Counted from the stretch's first letter, positions 1 through 8,145 are shown. The stretch is 43,534 bases of DNA from Blautia_A ammoniilytica (GCF_025566965.1 NZ_JAOQJL010000035.1:1-43534), one strand, 5' to 3'. The notes: a model not told the origin generated them from the letters alone. Program-made: numbers and translations.

Positions 1-33
1 TTTTTTCGAATATTTATTTTATCGACTGATTCT

Positions 34-69
34 ATTATACCATGGTTCGCATCGAAGAACAAGTGTTCT
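34..69 (-). promoter_or_regulatory. Leftward promoter overlapped by a LexA-type (SOS) box
   Basis: On the minus strand a -35 TTGTTC (57-62) and a -10 TATAAT (34-39) are separated by exactly 17 bp, which fits a sigma-A promoter firing out of the left edge. The -35 lies inside AGAACAAGTGTTCT (56-69), whose 6-bp arms AGAACA/TGTTCT are perfect inverted repeats and whose core is GAAC-N4-GTTC, the known Firmicutes LexA operator pattern. The downstream gene is outside the window; lexA itself or another DNA-damage gene is an inference. Confidence 0.6.
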
Positions 70-117
70 TTTTGCTTTTATGCAATTCATCTTCCACCTG
101 TAGAGGAAGGAGAATTC

Positions 118-234
118 TTGCTATATATTATGTTAAATCTTTTGCATATTCTGACGCCTGCCTGTATTCCTCCTTCTTTTCTACCTCGCTATTCACGCAA
201 AAAACACAAAAAGATACTGCAAAATAAGCATTGA
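118..234 (+). CDS. Possible 38-aa peptide (TTG start); doubtful
   Basis: A GGAAGGAG ribosome site (105-112) stands 5 nt before a TTG that opens a 38-codon frame; an in-frame ATG follows at 130. The peptide has a short hydrophobic start and a lysine/arginine-rich end. It lies about 50 bp from the LexA-type box, but I see no clear rightward -10, and its last codons run into the fold-back element beginning near 213, so it may be a gene truncated by that element or no gene at all. I do not recognise a family. Confidence 0.2.
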   Translation: MLYIMLNLLHILTPACIPPSFLPRYSRKKHKKILQNKH

Positions 235-501
235 CAAATTAATTATATCGTATTGTTGGTTGCATTACAGAAAAAATCTTGGTTATATATCATGCAAGGC
301 TTTCGCAGATTTCGACTGGGCTAATTTCTCTGTTATTTGCCGTGTTTGAGCACTGTAAGTGCGAGTTTGGCAAATAACAGAGATAATAAATGCCCGGGAG
401 AAATCCGAAAACGAAGCCCTGATATATAAACATATTTTTTCTGCATAATGCACCCAAAACAAATAATATATTTAAATTTGCCATGATTATTTTACTGTAT
501 C
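213..501. repeat. Long imperfect fold-back (palindromic) element
   Basis: The two halves are reverse complements over about 130 bases each, centred near 355-357. The core is a perfect 15-bp stem (327-341 with 369-383), and its loop contains a further 5-bp stem (350-354 with 358-362). Outward the arms keep pairing imperfectly: near 265-290 with 425-450, and 213-240 with 474-501, where both arms carry GATAC..AAAATAA..CAT..CAAATT. No transposase is encoded. It could be a MITE-like element, a decayed inverted duplication, or a large structured RNA. Confidence 0.65.
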
Positions 502-648
502 CACAAAAACAAGAAAGACCCACAGCACCACCTTCATCAGGCAGTGCCGCAGGTCCACTTTATGCTACGACACGATAAACATATATTGGAGTGGCGCAGT
601 AAAAGCACCTAACCTTATGTTTATACTATTTATTTATATTGCGGCTAC

Positions 649-727
649 TGCCGCCCAAGGATTTCATTCCTCTTCATCTGTACTGCGGGGTATTGCCACC
701 CGAGGATCTTATTCCTCTGTTCCGTAC
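649..727. repeat. Degenerate direct repeat of the nifJ 3' end
   Basis: Positions 649-683 and 694-727 share TGCC-CCC-AGGAT-T-ATTCCTCT and a final GTAC with only scattered differences. The second copy carries the last codons and stop of nifJ (Thr-Glu-Glu-stop); the first carries a similar frame (Thr-Asp-Glu-Glu-Glu-stop) just downstream. The rest of 502-648 shows small GC-rich inverted repeats (for example GCGGC/GCCGC at 641-654), none with a clear U-run, so I cannot call a terminator for nifJ. Confidence 0.45.
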
Positions 728-3700
728 AGAGTGATCAGCTTCTGCAGATACTCATATCTAGCTGCTGCTTCAGACTGGTTCTTAGCAAACAGTCTGGCAG
801 CTTTCTCAGGATTCTGACGCTGTAAGGAGTTGTAACGAACCTCTCCATTCAGGAATCCCTGATAATCTGTCATATCCGGTGCTTTGGAATCAAGGCTGAA
901 CTTGTTGCCTTCTGCAGCCGGATTGAAGCGGAAGTTATGCCAGTATCCGCACTTAACAGCCAGCTCTTCCTCTGTCTGAGCCTTTGCCATACCCTTCTTG
1001 ATACCATGGTTGATACATGGAGCGTATGCAATGATCAGAGACGGTCCCGGATAAGCCTCAGCCTCAGCGATTGCTTTGATTGCCTGGTTGAAGTCAGCGC
1101 CCATGGAAATCTGAGCAACATATACATAACCATAGCTCATTGCGATAGAAGCCATATCTTTCTTCTTTGTCTCTTTACCGCCTGCAGCGAACTGAGCGAT
1201 AGCACCAGTAGGTGTAGACTTGGAAGACTGTCCGCCTGTATTGGAGTAAACCTCTGTATCGAATACCATAACATTGATGTCACGGCCGCTTGCAAGTACA
1301 TGGTCTACACCACCAAATCCGATATCGTAAGCCCATCCGTCACCACCAAAGATCCACTGGGATTTCTTAGACAGGAAATCTTTCTGGGTAAGGATGTCTT
1401 TCGCTTTGTCACATCCGCATGCTTCCAGAGCTGCTACAAGTTTCTCAGTAGCTGCACCGTTAGTAGCACCACATGCAAATGTATCCAGCCATTCCTGGCC
1501 AGCAGCTTTAACGTCTGCGTTGTCGCCATTAGCTACAACATCTTCTACTTTTGCTTTCAGGCCATCACGGATAGCTTTCTGAGCAAGAAGCATACCATAA
1601 CCGAACTCTGCGTTATCCTCGAACAGTGAGTTGCCCCATGCAGGACCCTGTCCTTTGGCATTTACAGTATATGGTGTAGATGGTGAAGAGTTACCCCAGA
1701 TAGAGGAGCATCCTGTAGCATTTGCAATGTACATTCTGTCACCAAACAGCTGAGTGATCAATTTAGCGTAAGGTGTCTCACCACATCCAGCACAAGCGCC
1801 TGAGAACTCAAGCAGAGGCTGTTTGAACTGGCTTCCCTTAACAGTTGTCTCTTTGAATTTCGCAATAACATCTTCTTTAACCGGAAGAGTTACTCCATAA
1901 TCAAAGTATTTCTGCTCTCCCATGTTTGCTTCCAGATTCTCCATAGCAAGGGCTTTTGCACCTTTCTTGCCAGGGCATACGTTTGCACAGGAACCACATC
2001 CTGTACAGTCAAGTGCGGAAACAGTCATGGTGAACTTGTACTCTTTCATACCTGTCATAGGTAATGTTTTGATTCCCTCAGGAGCATTTGCAGCTTCTTC
2101 CTCTGTAAGAGCTACCGGACGGATAACAGCGTGCGGGCAAACATATGCACATCTGTTACACTGAATACAGTTCTCTGGATTCCATACAGGAATATTTACA
2201 GCGATACCACGTTTCTCGTATGCAGCAGCACCGGATGGTGTAGTACCGTCAACATAATCTTTGAATGCAGATACAGGCAGTGTATTACCTTCCTGTGCAT
2301 TTACTTTAGCCTGGATGTTATTAACGAAATCAACAACTTCCTGACGTCCTTCGGAAGCATGAGTCATATGCAGGCCTTCATCTGCTGCATCTTTCCAGCT
2401 ATCCGGAACCTTGATCTCAACAACCTGTTTTGCACCAGCATCGATAGCTGCCCAGTTCTTCTGAACAACATCATCACCCTTACGTCCGTAAGTTGCCTTT
2501 GCAGCAGCTTTCATAAGATCGATTGCCTGATCCTCAGGAATGATACCTGTCAGTTTGAAGAATGCAGACTGAAGGATTGTGTTGATACGTGTTGGTCCCA
2601 TGCCAGTCTCAATACCGATCTTCACACCATCGATGGTGTAGAATTTGATATTGTGGTTAGCGATAAATGCTTTCACCTGTCCTGGAAGATGTTTCTCAAG
2701 TCCTTCCATATCCCATGCACAGTTAAGAAGGAATGTACCTCCGTCAACCAGCTCCTGAACCATGTTATATTTATTAACATAGGAAGGATTGTGGCATGCT
2801 ACAAAGTCTGCTTTGTGGATCAGGTAAGTGGATTTGATCGGTTTCTTACCAAAACGCAGGTGAGACATGGTAACACCACCAGATTTCTTGGAGTCATAGT
2901 CAAAATATGCCTGAGCATACATGTCTGTGTTGTCACCAATGATCTTAATGGAGTTCTTGTTAGCACCTACAGTACCGTCAGCACCAAGTCCCCAGAACTT
3001 ACAGTTAGTTGTTCCTTCTGGTGTAGTAACAAGAGGAGCACCTGTCTCAAGGGAAAGATGTGTCACATCATCTACGATACCGATTGTGAATTTCTCTTTT
3101 TCTGTATTGTCATAAACAGCAACGATCTGAGCCGGTGTTGTATCTTTAGAACCAAGACCATAACGTCCGGAGAAGATCTTAACGCCTGCAAATTTGCTGT
3201 CTTTAAGAGCAGCTACAACATCCAGGTACAGTGGCTCGCCAAGTGCGCCTGGCTCTTTTGTTCTGTCAAGAACTGTGATCTGTTTAACGGTCTCAGGAAT
3301 AGCATCAACCAGTGCCTGTGCGCTAAATGGTCTGTACAGACGAACTTTGATCACACCAACTTTTCTGCCGGCTGCTGTTAAGTAATCGATAGTCTCTTCG
3401 ATTGTATCATTTACAGATCCCATAGCAACGATCACATGGTCAGCATCAGCTGCTCCATAGTAGTTGAAAAGCTTGTAATCTGTACCGATCTTAGCATTAA
3501 CCTTGTCCATGTACTCCTGAACAACTGCAGGAAGTGCATCATAATATGGGTTACATGCCTCTCTTGCCTGGAAGAAGATATCCGGGTTCTGAGCAGAACC
3601 TCTCTGGCATGGATGGTTCGGGTTAAGAGCATGATCACGGAATGCCTGGATAGCATCCATATCAGCCATATCCTTCAGGTCTTCATAATCCCATGTCTCG

Positions 3701-4248
3701 ATCTTCTGGATCTCATGAGAAGTACGGAATCCATCAAAGAAGTTGATAAACGGAACTTTGCCTTTGATTGCAGCAAGATGTGCAACAGGAGTCAGGTCCA
3801 TAACTTCCTGTACGGAAGACTCGCAAAGCATTGCACAACCAGTCTGACGACAGGCCATAACGTCGGAATGATCTCCGAAAATAGAAAGTGCGTGAGAAGC
3901 AAGTGCACGGGCAGATACATTGAATACACCCGGGAGCTGCTCACCAGCGATTTTATAAAGGTTAGGGATCATCAGCAACAGACCCTGTGAAGCTGTATAA
4001 GTAGTTGTCAGGGCACCTGCTGCCAGAGATCCGTGTACAGCACCTGCTGCACCAGCCTCAGACTGCATCTCAGTTACCTGTACTTCCTGTCCGAAGATGT
4101 TTTTTCTACCCTGGGTTGCCCACTCATCAGTGGCTTCAGCCATAACAGATGAAGGAGTGATAGGATAGATAGCAGCTACATCTGAAAATGCATATGAAGC
4201 ATGAGCAGCTGCATGGTTTCCATCCATGGTTTTCATCTTTCTTGCCAT
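709..4248 (-). CDS. nifJ: Pyruvate:ferredoxin (flavodoxin) oxidoreductase
   Basis: This 1179-aa single-chain enzyme oxidatively decarboxylates pyruvate with CoA to acetyl-CoA, CO2 and reduced ferredoxin in the cytoplasm; it is the main pyruvate outlet of clostridial anaerobes. The N-terminal pyruvate-binding domain shows the YPITPSS motif. A two-cluster ferredoxin insert carries CIQCNRCAYVCP and CTGCGSCANVCPG. The C-terminal thiamine-pyrophosphate domain shows CAGCGETPY, GGDGWAYDIGFGG and EVYSNTGGQSSKSTPTGA. The length is that of full NifJ proteins. AAGGAGGA lies 8-10 nt before the ATG. It is transcribed alone from its own promoter, downstream of an Rrf2 regulator and separated from it by a terminator. 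Confidence 0.97.
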   Translation of the reverse strand: MARKMKTMDGNHAAAHASYAFSDVAAIYPITPSSVMAEATDEWATQGRKNIFGQEVQVTEMQSEAGAAGAVHGSLAAGALTTTYTASQGLLLMIPNLYKIAGEQLPGVFNVSARALASHALSIFGDHSDVMACRQTGCAMLCESSVQEVMDLTPVAHLAAIKGKVPFINFFDGFRTSHEIQKIETWDYEDLKDMADMDAIQAFRDHALNPNHPCQRGSAQNPDIFFQAREACNPYYDALPAVVQEYMDKVNAKIGTDYKLFNYYGAADADHVIVAMGSVNDTIEETIDYLTAAGRKVGVIKVRLYRPFSAQALVDAIPETVKQITVLDRTKEPGALGEPLYLDVVAALKDSKFAGVKIFSGRYGLGSKDTTPAQIVAVYDNTEKEKFTIGIVDDVTHLSLETGAPLVTTPEGTTNCKFWGLGADGTVGANKNSIKIIGDNTDMYAQAYFDYDSKKSGGVTMSHLRFGKKPIKSTYLIHKADFVACHNPSYVNKYNMVQELVDGGTFLLNCAWDMEGLEKHLPGQVKAFIANHNIKFYTIDGVKIGIETGMGPTRINTILQSAFFKLTGIIPEDQAIDLMKAAAKATYGRKGDDVVQKNWAAIDAGAKQVVEIKVPDSWKDAADEGLHMTHASEGRQEVVDFVNNIQAKVNAQEGNTLPVSAFKDYVDGTTPSGAAAYEKRGIAVNIPVWNPENCIQCNRCAYVCPHAVIRPVALTEEEAANAPEGIKTLPMTGMKEYKFTMTVSALDCTGCGSCANVCPGKKGAKALAMENLEANMGEQKYFDYGVTLPVKEDVIAKFKETTVKGSQFKQPLLEFSGACAGCGETPYAKLITQLFGDRMYIANATGCSSIWGNSSPSTPYTVNAKGQGPAWGNSLFEDNAEFGYGMLLAQKAIRDGLKAKVEDVVANGDNADVKAAGQEWLDTFACGATNGAATEKLVAALEACGCDKAKDILTQKDFLSKKSQWIFGGDGWAYDIGFGGVDHVLASGRDINVMVFDTEVYSNTGGQSSKSTPTGAIAQFAAGGKETKKKDMASIAMSYGYVYVAQISMGADFNQAIKAIAEAEAYPGPSLIIAYAPCINHGIKKGMAKAQTEEELAVKCGYWHNFRFNPAAEGNKFSLDSKAPDMTDYQGFLNGEVRYNSLQRQNPEKAARLFAKNQSEAAARYEYLQKLITLYGTEE

Positions 4249-4291
4249 AGTTTTATCTTTCCTCCTTAAAGATTTATAAAAATATTATTTC

Positions 4292-4329
4292 TAGACATCT
4301 AAATGCCTAAAATTCCATTTACTATTATA
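4292..4329 (-). promoter_or_regulatory. nifJ promoter with possible operator
   Basis: An extended -10 TGCTATAAT has its TATAAT at 4324-4329 on the minus strand; the -35 (TAGAAA) is poor. Just downstream of the expected start lies an 18-bp imperfect palindrome, TAGACAT-N4-ATGCCTA (4292-4309, one mismatch), placed where a repressor such as the neighbouring Rrf2 protein could bind. The operator role is inference. Confidence 0.5.
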
Positions 4330-4394
4330 GCATACAATTTCTCATATTTCTATTTTAGTTTCTGTTTTTTTTGTATATTATAAGATACAAAAGA

Positions 4395-4438
4395 AAGAAA
4401 AAAAGCACCGGTGAACGGGGGCTGACCGCATACCGGTG
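4395..4438 (-). terminator. Intrinsic terminator after the rrf2 gene
   Basis: Minus-strand RNA forms a CACCGGT/ACCGGTG stem (4406-4412 with 4432-4438), which may be extended inside a GC-rich loop, followed by a U-rich run (complement of 4395-4404). It lies 16 bp past the regulator's stop. Confidence 0.8.
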
Positions 4439-4453
4439 TTTCTTATTCATGTT

Positions 4454-4864
4454 TTAATCTGTCAGTCCCAGAACCTGGTCAAGGGGCTTTCTTTTCAGCA
4501 GACGCCACAGCTCATCCTGGATCTCTGCCAGTTCTTTGTGCATATAACATACACTTCCGTCCTGGCCATTACGGACACATTCATTTTTCGGATTAAGGCA
4601 TTCGATAATATACATGTCCGGATCAATCGCATAGTATACCTCAAACAAAGTCAGAGAACCTAAATCTTTATTCAAAGTATAACCGCCATGGACGCCTCTG
4701 AAACCTTTTACGATTCCGGCTTTCTGGAGTTTTTTGAGAATTTTATAGGCAAAAGGAGCTGTAATAGCTTCCCTGTCACAAATCTCATTCACACTTAAAC
4801 GTGTTTCTCCTGCAAGCGCCCGAAGGACTCTTACTGCATAGTCACACTCTCTCGTAATAAACAT
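4454..4864 (-). CDS. Rrf2-family transcriptional regulator with possible Fe-S ligands
   Basis: This 136-aa protein begins with the Rrf2/IscR winged-helix fold (ECDYAVRVLRALA at the start; the wing HGGYTL near 59-64). Three cysteines at about 89, 96 and 106 match the three-cysteine cluster that binds an iron-sulfur cluster in IscR- and NsrR-like members. It is thus likely a redox, iron-sulfur or NO sensor. Its position directly upstream of nifJ, an Fe-S enzyme, suggests control of nifJ, but this is inference. Its own promoter lies at 4941-4969. The Shine-Dalgarno is modest (GAGAGG about 9 nt before the ATG). Confidence 0.9.
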   Translation of the reverse strand: MFITRECDYAVRVLRALAGETRLSVNEICDREAITAPFAYKILKKLQKAGIVKGFRGVHGGYTLNKDLGSLTLFEVYYAIDPDMYIIECLNPKNECVRNGQDGSVCYMHKELAEIQDELWRLLKRKPLDQVLGLTD

Positions 4865-4898
4865 ACCTTTATAACCTCTCTCTTTAGCATTTGCATTC

Positions 4899-4969
4899 TA
4901 GTTGTTGATCCTTAGTTGTCTTTTCCTCCCTGACAAATCGAGTATAACAACTTTAAAGGAAAAATTCAA
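4899..4969 (-). promoter_or_regulatory. Promoter of the rrf2 gene, with a short direct repeat in the leader
   Basis: TTGAAT (4964-4969) and TATACT (4941-4946) are 17 bp apart on the minus strand. The roughly 70-nt leader contains two copies of TAGTTGT (plus-strand sequence, 4899-4905 and 4913-4919) 14 bp apart, a possible autoregulatory site. A nearby A/T hairpin (4999-5021, 9-bp stem) lies beyond the upstream gene's end but lacks a U-run, so I do not call it a terminator. Confidence 0.6.
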
Positions 4970-5039
4970 CAACATATCTAAATATATTTGGCGCTTTTTG
5001 AAAAAAACGTCATTTTTTTCATGAAAGTTATAAGGTTTT

Positions 5040-5729
5040 TTATTTTTCTCCGAAAATTAACACAAAACCAACAAATAATATGACCGTTCCCAACACATAT
5101 CTGATTCTTTTACTCCATGTATCATACTTTGGATTTTCCATCATCTTCTCTACATAACTGTAACTGGTACCTGCTGCGATGAGCAAAATGCTGTGCCCAA
5201 GTGCATATAAAACCATAAGAAGAATCCCCCAGCCAGTGCTTTTCCCAAGCCGCGCAACAAGTGCAAGAAGCGCCACCATAACCGGGATCGCACAATGGGA
5301 AGCAAACAAACCTCCAAGAGCGCCTGTGAGAAATGCTCCTGCATATCCTCTCTTCATGGTATGTTCATCAAAATGGATATGAGGGATCACATTCACCACG
5401 CCAAATACCTGAAGTGCCATAAGAACCATCAAAATTCCCATAAGCACTGCCCACCAGTGTCCTGCCTCATGCATATGATGTCCGATTGCAGAGGCTACAG
5501 AACCAAATACGCCAAAAGTAACTGCCATACCTGCAGCCATAGCAAGAGAAAGCCGAAATGCCTTCCCGGGGCTTGCCTTGGAAGCACCTACACAGGTAAG
5601 CAGCATAGGCACAGTTGCCAGGGAGCAGGGGGTAAAGGATGTAATGATCCCGGCCACAAGGGCAAGAAGCGGTGCAGCCCAGAAGCTTGCAGCCATACAA
5701 TTAGTTATGGTTTCCAATATTCCATTCAT
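5040..5729 (-). CDS. CcdA/DsbD-type transmembrane thiol-disulfide transporter
   Basis: This 229-aa protein has about six hydrophobic segments and the family's paired intramembrane cysteines: one in TPCSLATVP (about 34-42) and one in ASHCAIPVM (about 143-151). CcdA/DsbD-core proteins move reducing equivalents across the membrane to extracytoplasmic thioredoxin-like or cytochrome-maturation partners. No partner gene is adjacent, so the substrate is unknown. The loop after segment three is histidine-rich (HHMHEAGH). The start codon lies within the end of aroK (29-bp overlap), so the two are probably translationally coupled. Confidence 0.85.
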   Translation of the reverse strand: MNGILETITNCMAASFWAAPLLALVAGIITSFTPCSLATVPMLLTCVGASKASPGKAFRLSLAMAAGMAVTFGVFGSVASAIGHHMHEAGHWWAVLMGILMVLMALQVFGVVNVIPHIHFDEHTMKRGYAGAFLTGALGGLFASHCAIPVMVALLALVARLGKSTGWGILLMVLYALGHSILLIAAGTSYSYVEKMMENPKYDTWSKRIRYVLGTVILFVGFVLIFGEK

Positions 5730-6225
5730 TTATAATCTCCTCACATATCTGTCTGTCACTTTTTCCATCGGTTGCTATCTGATAATCTGCAGCAGACTCA
5801 TATTTGGGGCGGCGTGCTTCCATCAGTTCTTTAATTGCCTCTACGGACTTTTTCCCTTCCAGAAGAGGGCGGTCGTGATTATTTTTCACACGTCTTAAAA
5901 TGGTTTCCGGCTGAGCCGTAAGAAGAAATATTTTCCCATTTTTCTTCATGATCTCTACATTTCGAGACTGCATTACTGTTCCTCCTCCACAGGAAACCAC
6001 CACATTTTCCTGATCCTGGATCTTCTCAAGAAATTCCGTTTCTTTTTTGCGGAAATATGCTTCCCCTTTCTCTTTAAAAATCTGGGATATCTTCATTCCT
6101 TCTTCCACTTCGATCTGGCGATCCATCTCAATTTGCTTCATATTATAATACCTGCAAAGGCATCTGGCCACTGTGCTTTTACCAGTCCCCATAAACCCGG
6201 TGAGATATAGCTGTCCTGTTTTCAT
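5701..6225 (-). CDS. aroK: Shikimate kinase
   Basis: This 174-aa P-loop kinase phosphorylates shikimate at the 3-hydroxyl in the chorismate (aromatic amino acid) pathway. The Walker A motif GFMGTGKST lies at about 10-18, the shikimate-binding Asp in EMDRQIE near 33-39, the substrate loop SCGGGT around 78-83, and the LID arginine in NHDRPLL near 115-121. The length is normal. It is first in a two-gene unit with the CcdA-like gene and is divergent from the ABC-F gene. The Shine-Dalgarno is GGAG 11 nt before the ATG, slightly distant. No other aro genes are near. Confidence 0.93.
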   Translation of the reverse strand: MKTGQLYLTGFMGTGKSTVARCLCRYYNMKQIEMDRQIEVEEGMKISQIFKEKGEAYFRKKETEFLEKIQDQENVVVSCGGGTVMQSRNVEIMKKNGKIFLLTAQPETILRRVKNNHDRPLLEGKKSVEAIKELMEARRPKYESAADYQIATDGKSDRQICEEIINEWNIGNHN

Positions 6226-6279
6226 TTTTTATCAACTCCGTTCGTAAATTACCCTGTTTTCCAGGTCAGGCTTTCACAC

Positions 6280-6308
6280 ATTATAGCAGTGGTTTATTTT
6301 TTTGTAAA
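6280..6308 (-). promoter_or_regulatory. Promoter of aroK-ccdA
   Basis: On the minus strand TTTACA (6303-6308) and a perfect TATAAT (6280-6285) are separated by 17 bp, about 55 bp upstream of the aroK ATG. Confidence 0.75.
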
Positions 6309-6351
6309 GAAATGCATAGAAAAACCAAAATAATTCTTACAAAATTCACAG

Positions 6352-6380
6352 TTTACGATAGGAAGGAAATCGGCTATACT
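6352..6380 (+). promoter_or_regulatory. Promoter of the ABC-F gene
   Basis: TTTACG (6352-6357) and TATACT (6375-6380) are 17 bp apart, back to back with the aroK promoter. The predicted leader is only about 33 nt, which leaves no room for the long attenuator leaders that regulate some antibiotic-resistance ABC-F genes. Confidence 0.7.
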
Positions 6381-6419
6381 AGAGAACAGTGAGCAAATCG
6401 ACTATATTCGGAGGTAAAT

Positions 6420-8060
6420 ATGATTTCAGCAAATAACATCACACTGCGTGTTGGAAAAAAAGCGCTTTTTGAAGATGTAAACATCAAATTCACAGAAGGC
6501 AACTGTTACGGTCTGATTGGTGCCAATGGTGCAGGAAAATCCACATTCCTTAAAATCCTTTCAGGACAACTGGAGCCCACCAAAGGAGATGTGGTGATCA
6601 CACCTGGTCAGAGGCTTTCCTTCCTGCAGCAGGATCATTTCAAATATGATGCCTATCCTGTACTGGATACTGTAATCATGGGAAACGCCCGTCTTTATCA
6701 GATCATGAAAGAAAAAGAAGCCATTTATGCAAAGGAAGACTTTACAGATGAGGATGGTATCCGTGCCAGCGAACTGGAAGGTGAATTTGCAGAAATGAAT
6801 GGCTGGGAAGCAGAATCTGAGGCAGCTACTCTGCTGAACGGGCTTGGTGTAGATACAGAGTACCATTATTCACAGATGGCTGATCTGAACGGAAGCCTGA
6901 AGGTGAAAGTTCTTCTTGCCCAGGCATTGTTTGGTAATCCGGATATCCTGCTTCTTGACGAGCCTACCAACCACCTGGATCTTCCTGCTATTGAGTGGCT
7001 GGAAGAATTCCTGATCAATTTTGATAATACAGTAATCGTGGTATCCCATGACCGTTATTTCTTAAATAAGGTATGTACCCAGACTGCTGACATTGATTAT
7101 GGCAAAATCCAGCTTTATGCAGGTAACTATGATTTCTGGTTTGAGTCCAGCCAGCTGCTGATCAAGCAGATGAAAGAAGCAAACAAGAAAAAAGAAGAAA
7201 AGATCAAAGAGCTGCAGGAATTTATTTCCCGTTTCAGCGCTAATGCTTCCAAATCCAAACAGGCTACTTCCAGAAAACGTGCTCTTGAAAAAATCCAGCT
7301 GGATGATATGCGTCCTTCCAGCCGTAAGTATCCATATATTGACTTCCGTCCAAATCGTGAGATCGGTAATGAGGTACTAATGGTAGAAAATCTTTCCAAG
7401 ACCATTGACGGTGTAAAGATCCTTGACAACATCTCCTTTACACTTGGGCGCAATGACAAAGTGGCTTTTGTAGGTGCCAATGAGCTTGCTATCACCACAT
7501 TCTTCAAGATCCTTACCGGAGAGATGGAGCCTGATTCCGGTAATTATAAATGGGGCATTACCACCTCCCAGGCATACTTCCCTAAGGATAATACCCAGGA
7601 GTTTGATAATGATCTGACCATCACGGACTGGCTGACCCAGTATTCTGAGATCAAGGACGCTACCTATGTACGAGGCTTCCTTGGACGTATGCTTTTCCCT
7701 GGAGAAGATGGTGTAAAACGTGTCCGTGTTCTTTCTGGTGGTGAGAAGGTTCGCTGCCTTCTTTCCAAAATGATGATCTCCGGTGCCAATATCCTGCTTC
7801 TGGATGAGCCTACCAACCATCTGGATATGGAGTCCATTACTGCACTGAATAACGGACTGATCAAATTCCCAGGTGTGATCCTTTTCACTTCTCATGATCA
7901 TCAGTTCGTAGAAACTACAGCCAACCGTATCATGGAGATCCTTCCAAACGGTACATTGATCGACAAGATTACTACCTATGATGAATATCTGGCAAGTGAT
8001 GAAATGGCTAAAAAGCGCCAAGTATTTACTGTGAATGAAGCGGACGCATCTGACAACTGA
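6420..8060 (+). CDS. ABC-F ATPase (YkpA/YbiT-like), one degenerate ATP site
   Basis: This soluble 546-aa protein has two ABC ATPase domains and no membrane domain, joined by a charged helical linker (about 240-290), as in ribosome-associated ABC-F factors. Domain 1 has Walker A GANGAGKST (34-42) and Walker B with LLLDEPTNHLD, but its signature is LNGS (156-159) rather than LSGG. Domain 2 has a normal LSGGEK signature and LLLDEPTNHLD, but its Walker A reads GANELAITT, with Ile358 where the lysine belongs. The pairing of sites therefore gives one canonical and one degenerate composite site. The start has GGAGG 5 nt upstream. YkpA/YbiT-type identity is inferred from length and layout; the ribosomal role is family knowledge. 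Confidence 0.9.
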   Translation: MISANNITLRVGKKALFEDVNIKFTEGNCYGLIGANGAGKSTFLKILSGQLEPTKGDVVITPGQRLSFLQQDHFKYDAYPVLDTVIMGNARLYQIMKEKEAIYAKEDFTDEDGIRASELEGEFAEMNGWEAESEAATLLNGLGVDTEYHYSQMADLNGSLKVKVLLAQALFGNPDILLLDEPTNHLDLPAIEWLEEFLINFDNTVIVVSHDRYFLNKVCTQTADIDYGKIQLYAGNYDFWFESSQLLIKQMKEANKKKEEKIKELQEFISRFSANASKSKQATSRKRALEKIQLDDMRPSSRKYPYIDFRPNREIGNEVLMVENLSKTIDGVKILDNISFTLGRNDKVAFVGANELAITTFFKILTGEMEPDSGNYKWGITTSQAYFPKDNTQEFDNDLTITDWLTQYSEIKDATYVRGFLGRMLFPGEDGVKRVRVLSGGEKVRCLLSKMMISGANILLLDEPTNHLDMESITALNNGLIKFPGVILFTSHDHQFVETTANRIMEILPNGTLIDKITTYDEYLASDEMAKKRQVFTVNEADASDN

Positions 8061-8111
8061 TCTGCCCTGCTGTACTAACAGCTGAAATACCAAAACCAAT
8101 CTTGAAATCAC

Positions 8112-8145
8112 AAAAGAGGAAACTGCATCTGCAGCTTCCTCTTTT
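8112..8145. terminator. Bidirectional intrinsic terminator
   Basis: AAAAGAGGAA..CTGCA pairs with TGCAG..TTCCTCTTTT around a very short loop. The stem carries T-runs on both strands and lies between the convergent ABC-F gene and the secreted-protein gene, so it can serve both. Confidence 0.85.

Noticed and set aside
290..523. 77-codon minus-strand frame in the fold-back element
   Set aside because: Its codons come from the arms of the inverted repeat; no ribosome site and no domain. More likely a chance frame in a repeated element.
2131..3381. 416-codon plus-strand frame inside nifJ
   Set aside because: It is antisense to a highly conserved part of NifJ, rich in Cys/Ser/Ile as such shadows are, with no recognisable domain.
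4999..5021. A/T hairpin as terminator of the aroK-ccdA unit
   Set aside because: The nine-base-pair stem is almost all A-T and no U-run follows on the minus strand.
7377..8111. 244-codon minus-strand frame in the ABC-F gene
   Set aside because: It is antisense to the conserved second ATPase domain and shows no family motif.
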